This document shows, piece after piece, positions 1 through 5,070 of a DNA stretch of 5,778 nt. Source of the DNA: Clostridia bacterium (lineage in GTDB: Bacteria > Bacillota > Clostridia > Oscillospirales > Acutalibacteraceae); contig JAUNQL010000073.1 in the NCBI GenBank assembly GCA_030536195.1, positions 1 to 5,778 on the forward strand, in the 5' to 3' direction. Position 1 is the stretch's first letter; each line of letters begins with the position of its first letter. The notes beneath the pieces were generated by a model. The model worked only from the letters and a program-made list of their open reading frames with translations, did no database searches and was not told the origin of the DNA. A program made the position numbers and the translations under genes.

Positions 1-99
1 CCTTGGTATTATCACTGTGATCCAAAGGAAATTTTGAAGGAAGCTAAAATTGATCACGCTAAGAAGCTCGCAAAGGAATTTGAGGCACAGGGTAAATAA
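1..99 (+). CDS. C-terminal end of an unrecognised protein (partial, 5' end outside window)
   Basis: Frame 1 is open from the first base to a TAA at 97-99 and gives 32 residues. The visible tail starts PWYYHCDPKEIL and continues as a Lys/Glu-rich segment that is probably helical, ending in EAQGK. The frame is supported by the next gene, whose ATG lies only 2 nt after this stop, a typical operon junction. The codon use resembles the following genes. The fragment is too short to assign a family: it holds one Cys and two His but no motif I recognise. It is the upstream member of the operon that contains the membrane protein and the bilin-reductase-like protein, so identifying it from the neighbouring sequence would help to explain them. 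Confidence 0.7.
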   Translation, partial: PWYYHCDPKEILKEAKIDHAKKLAKEFEAQGK

Positions 100-101
100 T
101 T

Positions 102-746
102 ATGCAATTTTTCATTACAGATAACTTTACTGGGGATTACTCAGTAATTATGGCAATAGTTGATTTCTTGCCAGTACTTTTCTATTTCCTTGCTGCATGG
201 CTTGTGGCATCTGATTTGTATCAGTATGTTTCAAAGACCGCTTATGGTCTTTTAACTGCTGGTTCACTCATGTGCTTTATCGGCGGTGCATTCAAGGCAC
301 TTTGGAAACTCCTTTTCTGCTTTGGAATCAACTATCCAGCATTCTTTACATCTTTCTTCCCAATGCAGGCACCTGGTTTTATGCTTTATCTTGCCGGTCT
401 TATTATGGCAATGAAGCAGCTAAAATCAGGCAAGGGCGGGGATGGAGTGAACATGATTACTGCTGCGACAGTAACATCATCAGTTCCACTCCTTGCTTTC
501 CAGTCAATCGGCAGCGTGGGTTCACTCGTTTGCCTTACAATGCTTGGCTTTAGGACCAAGAACAAGATTGCTGGTTTGTACTTTATTCTTTCAATTGTAT
601 TCCTCTTTGCTATGGTTGGCCTTAGTGTTGCTCTTGACAGCACACTTGGTTGGGCTAACTGGCTTGAGCAGGGTGTAAATACAATTGGTCAGGTATTTTT
701 CTTCCTAGGTGCTAGAAAAATGCATGAGAAAGGTTATATATCATGA
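102..746 (+). CDS. Polytopic integral membrane protein of unknown function
   Basis: A 214-residue, strongly hydrophobic protein. By eye it has about six or seven membrane segments, near residues 15-37, 46-74, 88-106, 118-148 (one or two helices), 155-178 and 186-204. Short basic loops follow residue 105 (KQLKSGKGG) and residue 150 (RTKNK), and the tail after residue 204 (ARKMHEK) is charged. I recognise no transporter or enzyme signature, and no His or Cys cluster that would suggest haem or metal ligands. The start at 102 follows the upstream stop by 2 nt, with a weak AGGG at 89-92 as the likely ribosome site, so translation is probably coupled. Its stop overlaps the next gene's start (ATGA, 743-746), which implies stoichiometric co-expression with the 220-residue soluble protein. 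It could anchor or serve that partner, but this is inferred from arrangement alone. Confidence 0.85.
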   Translation: MQFFITDNFTGDYSVIMAIVDFLPVLFYFLAAWLVASDLYQYVSKTAYGLLTAGSLMCFIGGAFKALWKLLFCFGINYPAFFTSFFPMQAPGFMLYLAGLIMAMKQLKSGKGGDGVNMITAATVTSSVPLLAFQSIGSVGSLVCLTMLGFRTKNKIAGLYFILSIVFLFAMVGLSVALDSTLGWANWLEQGVNTIGQVFFFLGARKMHEKGYIS

Positions 747-1405
747 CAGATGTTTTAGCAATAGCTAAGAAGTATTTCTCGGTAACTTCTCTTGATGTTC
801 CACCAGAGTATGCTGCTATGAAGACATCTAAGATGAGCACAGCTATTGAGCAGTACAACGTTGCTGGTCTTGGTAACATGACATTCCAGCATGCAAAGGG
901 CATGATGGGTCTCATGAAAATGGAAATGATGACAGTTACACCACTTGAGCGTGACTTGCCACTTTTCTCATTTGACATTATTGATGTGCTTGGTAACTAC
1001 ACATTGATTATCGAGCTTTACGACGTAATGCTCGACAAGACTGACAAGTTTGAAATTGCTCTTGCTGATATTAAAAAGGATTATGCTGATTTGCCAGACG
1101 ACGACAGAGGAGAGCATTGGTACGACAGTATCAAGATGGCGTCCTCTGTCTCGAAAAAGGGCAAGAAGAAGGCACTAGCAGAGAGATGTGACGAGCTCTT
1201 TGCTCGCTACATGGAAGCATACTTTGCGATAGCAAAGAATATGCCAGAGGTAGCGGACAAGGACGCAAAGAGGGCAGCATCCGATGCATATGTTCAAGGC
1301 CTTCTTGACAACGGCGGTCCATCAACAGATATCTTTGTTGGAATGCTCGGAAAAGAGAAGACAACAGAATATTTTAAAAAGTACATTTTCGGTACTGAAA
1401 GATAA
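743..1405 (+). CDS. Divergent ferredoxin-dependent bilin reductase-like (PcyA/HY2 superfamily) protein, tentative
   Basis: A 220-residue soluble protein with no signal peptide or membrane segment. Its length fits the 220-260 residues usual for ferredoxin-dependent bilin reductases (FDBR). Motifs appear in FDBR order. Residues 67-78 hold Pro67, then DLPLFSFD (71-78), like the PLFGCD strand of PcyA that carries catalytic Asp105; Asp78 would be its equivalent. A Trp (126) sits in EHWYDSI, near the place of the PPWG(E)IFS segment. The end (about 183-217) pairs with the FDBR C-terminus, with Gln185, Asn190, MLGKE (201-205), Tyr210 and YIFG (214-217). PcyA His88 would fall at Met62/Glu61, so it is not conserved; that position also varies among known FDBRs. 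The comparison is with remembered sequences, so the family call is tentative. Bilin or other tetrapyrrole reduction is inference. The start ATG overlaps the upstream stop, with AAAGG at 729-733. A terminator follows directly. Confidence 0.55.
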   Translation: MTDVLAIAKKYFSVTSLDVPPEYAAMKTSKMSTAIEQYNVAGLGNMTFQHAKGMMGLMKMEMMTVTPLERDLPLFSFDIIDVLGNYTLIIELYDVMLDKTDKFEIALADIKKDYADLPDDDRGEHWYDSIKMASSVSKKGKKKALAERCDELFARYMEAYFAIAKNMPEVADKDAKRAASDAYVQGLLDNGGPSTDIFVGMLGKEKTTEYFKKYIFGTER

Positions 1406-1409
1406 AATA

Positions 1410-1441
1410 AGACCTCCACGATTTCGTGGAGGTCTATTTTT
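1410..1441. terminator. Strong hairpin terminator, probably bidirectional
   Basis: An 11-bp perfect stem (1410-1420 with 1425-1435, AGACCTCCACG) encloses the loop ATTT. It is followed on the + strand by ATTTTTATT, giving a Rho-independent terminator 4 nt after the stop at 1405. Read from the - strand the same stem is followed by TTATTTTATC, so it can also end the CNNM-type operon, whose stop codon is at 1440-1442. It serves two convergent transcription units. Confidence 0.92.
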
Positions 1442-2717
1442 ATTCTTCGTCTTCTTGTTCTTCTTCGATTTTCTCGATTAGGACTTTTTCAACTCGGCGC
1501 TCATCAGCTTCTAGGATTGTGATGCTTATGTTTTCATAAGTGAAGCCTTCGCTTGGTTCTGGGTAGTGACCGAGAATCTCGATACACCAACCACCAACGG
1601 TCTCACTTTCAAACTCGCTCTCTGGGAGTTCAAGTTCCTCAAAGAGGTCGTCAAGGATCATATCACCATCGACTTCGAAATCGTCCTCGTGCTCAATGAT
1701 TTCCTCTTCAACTTCATCGCTTTCGTCCCAAATCTCACCAACGAGTTCCTCAAGTACGTCCTCAAGGGTTACTATACCGTGTGTACCGCCGTATTCGTTT
1801 GTGACAATAGCGAGATGTTGCTTGTTCTTCTTAAGCTCACGAAGGACGTCAGGGAGCTTCATTGTCTTGTATACAAAGCATGGCTCCATAAGTAGGTTTT
1901 TGAGGTTGAGCTTGTCGCCATCGGCGAGCGAACGTAAAACGTGGTTTATGTGGAGCACGCCGATGATGTTGTCGATATCGTCCTGATAGACAGGGATACG
2001 AGTGTAGGTTGCTTCGCGAATGAATTTGCGAATCTCTTTCTCGTCATCGTCGATGTCTATCGCTTCCATATCGACACGAGATGTCATTACATCAGAAGCT
2101 GATGTATCAGTAAAATCAATAGTTGCTTGGATGAGTTCTGAGCTGTCGCTTGAGAGGACACCTTCATCCTCAGCAGTTTCAATAATTGACTGGAACTCCT
2201 CAACTGCTTCGTCCTCATCCTCGTCATCCTGTTTCTCTGGACCTGTTATAAGGTTTACAAGTTTAACAGTGATGAATACAAGTGGGTAGAGGACAGTCAT
2301 TAAAACTTTGATAGGAAGCGAGTTGCGCATTGCTATCGTATTTGGCTTTTTCTTGGAAGTAATCTTTGGAATAGTCTCACCAAAGATGATGATGAGAACT
2401 GTGATGATTACTGTACCAAGCCAAGTAGGGAATGACACATTCGCTTGAGTTTCAATAAGTGTGAGGAGTACAACCATCAATGATGAGGCTGCGATATTAA
2501 CTAGGTTGTTGCCTATAAGGATGGCAGAGAGTGCGTCGTCAAAGCGCTGGCTTATTGCTAAAGCGCGCTGTGCGCTCTTCTTGCCGCTTTCTGCTTCATG
2601 CTCTAGTCTGACGTCGCTCGCCGCTGAAAAGCCCATTTCAGTGGACGAGAAGAAGTTAGAGAGGATGACGCAGAGGACTATGCCGATTGATACGAGGATA
2701 ATTGGTAATGTACTCAT
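1440..2717 (-). CDS. CNNM/CorC-family membrane protein (DUF21, CBS pair, CorC_HlyC domain), putative divalent cation exporter
   Basis: 425 residues, the normal length for this family (often annotated hemolysin C or HlyC/CorC; related to the Mg2+ exporters CNNM, CorC and MpfA). The DUF21 membrane domain covers about residues 5-160, with helices near 5-22, 62-88, 99-114 and 134-158 and the conserved IIFGETIPK at 110-118. An acidic linker follows (164-170). The CBS pair spans about 208-265 and 272-330, with MTSRVDM at 211-217, TRIPVY at 239-244 and the family hallmark EYGGTHGIVTLEDVLEELVG at 308-327. A C-terminal CorC_HlyC domain lies at about 342-412, then a very acidic tail. Its ATG overlaps the stop of the upstream paralogue (2714-2717), so the two are one translationally coupled unit. 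The ribosome site is weak (AGAGG at 2731-2735), consistent with coupling. The substrate cannot be read from the sequence; Mg2+ efflux is the family expectation. Confidence 0.93.
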   Translation of the reverse strand: MSTLPIILVSIGIVLCVILSNFFSSTEMGFSAASDVRLEHEAESGKKSAQRALAISQRFDDALSAILIGNNLVNIAASSLMVVLLTLIETQANVSFPTWLGTVIITVLIIIFGETIPKITSKKKPNTIAMRNSLPIKVLMTVLYPLVFITVKLVNLITGPEKQDDEDEDEAVEEFQSIIETAEDEGVLSSDSSELIQATIDFTDTSASDVMTSRVDMEAIDIDDDEKEIRKFIREATYTRIPVYQDDIDNIIGVLHINHVLRSLADGDKLNLKNLLMEPCFVYKTMKLPDVLRELKKNKQHLAIVTNEYGGTHGIVTLEDVLEELVGEIWDESDEVEEEIIEHEDDFEVDGDMILDDLFEELELPESEFESETVGGWCIEILGHYPEPSEGFTYENISITILEADERRVEKVLIEKIEEEQEDEE

Positions 2718-3715
2718 GCTTCATCACCATCCTCTTCGTCATATATTTCGCCGACGAGTTCCTCGAGGATGTCCTCGATTGTCACGATACCTAAGGTGCC
2801 GCCAAACTCGTCTTTGACGATGGCGAGCGTTACCTTGTTTTGTGACATCTTTTCAAGGAGTTCATCGATATCCTCGTCCTTGTCGGCGAAGAATGGTTTA
2901 TCCATTATACGCTTAATCTGTGGGTATTTATTTGTTTTGAGATATTGCTTTAAATAGCGTCTGATTGAGAGAACACCAATAATCTGGTCCTTATCACCGT
3001 CATATACAGGGAGTCTGGAGTGAGTAGAATCATTGATGTCACTGAAGATCTCCTCAGGTTCTTTTCTAAGGTCAACGCCTTGGATGTTAACACGAGGCGT
3101 TGAGATGGATTCAACTTTGATGCCTTCAAACTGTAAAGCAGAGGAGAGCAAATCACTTTGCTCCTCGTCAATAACACCACTTTCTTCGAGATCCTCGATG
3201 ATATCGTAGATCTCGTCCTCAGTAACTGTTATTTCCTTCTCGGCTTTAGTAAGTTTCTCGGCAAGGCTGCCGATGCCTGAGAGAATGCTTGAGAGAGGGC
3301 TTAAAACCTTCATTAAAATAATTAAAGGCCCTGAGCATATTAGAACAGATGATTCACTGTTCTTCTTTGCAAAGCTTTTTGGCAACATCTCACCAACGAA
3401 GAATACAACAAGTGTGGTGATGATGGTACTAATAGATACCGCATTAAGCCCCCAAAGTCTAGTAACAAATACTGTTACTATAGAGGCGATAGAGATATGT
3501 ACAATATTGGTACATATAAGAAGAGTAGTGATAGCCTTGTCAAAGTTGTCTAGCGCATAGAGTACGCGCTTTGCTCGGTTATCACCATGTTCAAGTGTGA
3601 GTTTCATCTTGTTACGAGAAACACTTGATAATGCGGTCTCAGTTACTGCAAAGAATGCTGCAAGACCTAGTAGAATTATGATTAATATTAATGACCCTCG
3701 ACTGTCACCGTCCAT
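2714..3715 (-). CDS. CNNM/CorC-family membrane protein lacking the C-terminal CorC_HlyC domain
   Basis: 333 residues, a paralogue of the downstream gene. The DUF21 membrane domain covers about residues 7-155, with helices near 8-24, 61-85, 93-108 and 125-150, and FVGEMLPK (106-113) in place of FGETIPK. The CBS pair spans about 203-260 and 266-325, with STPRVN (205-210), SRLPVY (233-238) and EFGGTLGIVTIEDILEELVG (303-322). It then stops after a short acidic tail, about 90 residues short of full-length members, with no CorC_HlyC domain. The end is clean and overlaps the next start by 4 nt, so this looks like a genuine short form and not a frameshift. The ATG at 3713-3715 is directly preceded by an in-frame TAA (3716-3718), which fixes the earliest start. 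AAAGGAG at 3729-3735 is the ribosome site, with a rather long 13-nt spacing. A consensus promoter lies upstream. Confidence 0.92.
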   Translation of the reverse strand: MDGDSRGSLILIIILLGLAAFFAVTETALSSVSRNKMKLTLEHGDNRAKRVLYALDNFDKAITTLLICTNIVHISIASIVTVFVTRLWGLNAVSISTIITTLVVFFVGEMLPKSFAKKNSESSVLICSGPLIILMKVLSPLSSILSGIGSLAEKLTKAEKEITVTEDEIYDIIEDLEESGVIDEEQSDLLSSALQFEGIKVESISTPRVNIQGVDLRKEPEEIFSDINDSTHSRLPVYDGDKDQIIGVLSIRRYLKQYLKTNKYPQIKRIMDKPFFADKDEDIDELLEKMSQNKVTLAIVKDEFGGTLGIVTIEDILEELVGEIYDEEDGDEA

Positions 3716-3757
3716 TTAGGATCAAACGCTCCTTTCGTAGCTAAAATATTAGTATGT

Positions 3758-3786
3758 AGTATATAATATTAAATAGTAGTTGTCAA
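3758..3786 (-). promoter_or_regulatory. Sigma-A-type promoter of the CNNM/CorC gene pair
   Basis: On the - strand TTGACA (3781-3786, perfect -35) is followed after 17 nt by TATACT (3758-3763, -10 with one mismatch). Transcription would start near 3751, giving a leader of about 36 nt before the ATG at 3715. The -35 overlaps that of the divergent promoter for the pseudouridine synthase. No long leader or riboswitch fits in this space. Confidence 0.8.
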
Positions 3787-3808
3787 ATAATCGGCTATGA
3801 CTTAAAAT
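3780..3808 (+). promoter_or_regulatory. Sigma-A-type promoter of the pseudouridine synthase gene
   Basis: TTGTCA (3780-3785, -35 with one mismatch) is followed after 17 nt by TAAAAT (3803-3808, -10 with one mismatch). The predicted start is near 3815, leaving a leader of about 24 nt that holds the ribosome site. Five of its six -35 bases are shared with the divergent - strand promoter. Confidence 0.75.
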
Positions 3809-3826
3809 AGTCTAGAATTTTATGAG

Positions 3827-3834
3827 AGGAGGGG
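3827..3834 (+). promoter_or_regulatory. Strong ribosome binding site for the pseudouridine synthase
   Basis: AGGAGGGG contains a full AGGAGG (3827-3832), with 6 nt before the ATG at 3839. It fixes that start and implies efficient translation. Confidence 0.88.
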
Positions 3835-3838
3835 TAGT

Positions 3839-4807
3839 ATGAAAAGTTTTGAAATTGATAGCAATTCCTCAGGTGTAAGACTTGATAAGTTTATCACCAA
3901 GAACTTGCCTGCATTGCCACAATCGCTGATGTATAAGTATATCAGGACTAAGAAGATTAAAATCAATGGCAAGCGTGCTGAGATTTCAACCAGGCTCAAC
4001 GTCGGTGACGTAGTTACAATGTATATCAACGACGAATTCTTTGAAAAGCCAGACCCACACTATGACTTTTTACACGCCTCTCTCGATTTACATATCCTCT
4101 ATGAGGATTCGAATATTTTAATTCTTGATAAGAAAGTTGGACTCCTGTCTCATCCTGATGATAATGAGTATGTTGATACATTGATATCACGTGTTAAGCA
4201 TTATCTCTATAACAAGGGTGAGTATGACCCAGAGTCGCCGACAGTGTTTACGCCGGCGCTTATCAATAGGATTGATAGAAACACCGGCGGTATCGTCATG
4301 GCGGCGAAGAACGCCGAGACACTGCGCATAATGAATCAAAAGGTCAAGGATAGGGAAATGCACAAGTATTACTTGTGCGCTGTGTACGGCAATTTGCCTT
4401 CTCAATCTGGTTTACTTGTTGATTACCTAATTAAGGATGAATCAAAAAATCAAGTTCGTGTCTATGAAAAACAGGTACCTGGTTCCAAAGAAATTAGAAC
4501 AGCATATACTGTTTTAAAAACTGGCAAAGCAAAGGGCGTTCCGGTTTCCCTTTGCGAGGTTGAACTCCTTACCGGCCGCACTCATCAGATTCGCGCGCAT
4601 ATGGCATATATCGGATGCCCGCTCATCGGTGACGGCAAATATGGCTCTAACGCTCGTAACAAGGAACTGGGCTATAAAAAGCAGTTCCATTACAGCTATA
4701 AACTCTCATTTGACTTCACCACAGACGCGGGCATACTTGATTACCTAGGCGGCAAGTGCTTTACTGTATCTGATGTATGGTTCGCGACAGAGTTCCCAAA
4801 CTTTTAA
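3839..4807 (+). CDS. RluA-family RNA pseudouridine synthase with N-terminal S4 domain
   Basis: 322 residues, the usual length for RluC/RluD-type enzymes, which convert uridines in 23S rRNA to pseudouridine. An S4 RNA-binding domain lies at about 12-62 (VRLDKFI at 13-19, KKIKINGKR at 38-46, VGDVV at 55-59). The catalytic domain covers about 85-285. Motif II reads NRIDRNTGG (143-151) where most members have HRLDR.TSG; catalytic Asp146 is present and His is replaced by Asn143. A conserved KYYLCAVYG lies at 176-184 and motif III GRTHQIRAHM at 246-255, followed by GCPLIGDGKYG (259-269). The RNA target (RluC-like, RluD-like or other) cannot be decided from sequence alone. The gene stands alone between its own promoter and terminator, divergent from the CNNM/CorC pair. 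The start is set by the strong AGGAGG site. Confidence 0.95.
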   Translation: MKSFEIDSNSSGVRLDKFITKNLPALPQSLMYKYIRTKKIKINGKRAEISTRLNVGDVVTMYINDEFFEKPDPHYDFLHASLDLHILYEDSNILILDKKVGLLSHPDDNEYVDTLISRVKHYLYNKGEYDPESPTVFTPALINRIDRNTGGIVMAAKNAETLRIMNQKVKDREMHKYYLCAVYGNLPSQSGLLVDYLIKDESKNQVRVYEKQVPGSKEIRTAYTVLKTGKAKGVPVSLCEVELLTGRTHQIRAHMAYIGCPLIGDGKYGSNARNKELGYKKQFHYSYKLSFDFTTDAGILDYLGGKCFTVSDVWFATEFPNF

Positions 4808-4816
4808 TAAAAATAT

Positions 4817-4850
4817 AAGCGGCTCACGTTTGTGAGCTGCTTTCTTATTG
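4817..4850. terminator. Hairpin terminator after the pseudouridine synthase, probably bidirectional
   Basis: The stem GCGGCTCAC (4819-4827) pairs with GTGAGCTGC (4832-4840), with one G-U pair and the loop GTTT, extended by two A-T pairs (4817-4818 with 4841-4842). The + strand continues with TTTCTTATTGCTTTT. On the - strand the stem is followed by TTATATTTTTATT, a good U-tract, so it probably also ends the convergent URO-D-like operon, whose last stop codon is at 4859-4861. Confidence 0.88.
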
Positions 4851-4858
4851 CTTTTAGT

Positions 4859-5056
4859 TTACATCAAAAGAAGCATTGCATATGAACCAAGGATTGAGCG
4901 AGCAAGCTGGCTCGCAAAGAGCTTATCGATAAGCTTTGGAAATGGTCCAAATCTTAAGATAGGGCAGATAGTGTAGAGAATGTTGCGTACGAAGTCAAAG
5001 AGTACTTCGCTGAACTTCTTTTCGTTATTGCTATAAATATATTCTTTATTTTCCAT
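4859..5056 (-). CDS. Small 65-residue protein of unknown function, downstream of the URO-D-like gene
   Basis: 65 residues, starting MENKEYIYSNNEKK and followed by two hydrophobic or amphipathic stretches (about 17-36 and 42-65), ending in LLLM. The middle holds ILRFGPFPKLIDKLF (33-47). Coding is supported by a strong GGAGGG (5063-5068), 6 nt before the ATG, by its position 14 nt after the stop of the URO-D-like gene on the same strand, and by a terminator just beyond its stop. No alternative gene occupies this interval. It may be membrane-associated, as one or two short helices are possible, but no segment is a clear signal peptide. I do not recognise a family. It could also be a decayed remnant of a longer gene, though the intact ribosome site argues against that. 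Confidence 0.72.
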   Translation of the reverse strand: MENKEYIYSNNEKKFSEVLFDFVRNILYTICPILRFGPFPKLIDKLFASQLARSILGSYAMLLLM

Positions 5057-5062
5057 ATTAAA

Positions 5063-5068
5063 CCCTCC
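5063..5068 (-). promoter_or_regulatory. Ribosome binding site for the 65-residue ORF
   Basis: GGAGGG on the - strand, 6 nt upstream of the ATG at 5054-5056. It lies in the 14-nt gap after the URO-D-like gene and is the main argument that the small ORF is translated. Confidence 0.8.
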
Positions 5069-5070
5069 AA

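Noticed and set aside
1566..1895. Open frame of 109 codons on the + strand inside the long CNNM/CorC gene
   Set aside because: It is antisense to a well-supported conserved gene, has no ribosome site of note, and its composition is what the reverse complement of acidic codons gives.
2461..2817. Open frame of 118 codons on the + strand across the junction of the two CNNM/CorC genes
   Set aside because: It is antisense to both conserved genes and has no recognisable domain. It is explained as a shadow.
3762..3767. Perfect TATAAT on the + strand
   Set aside because: No -35-like hexamer lies 16-18 nt upstream. It lies in the AT-rich spacer of the - strand promoter, and the 3780-3808 promoter is better placed for the + strand gene.
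3716..3838. Possible riboswitch, such as a Mg2+ leader, ahead of the cation exporter genes
   Set aside because: The predicted leader is only about 36 nt, with no stable hairpin and no terminator, too short for a known Mg2+ riboswitch.
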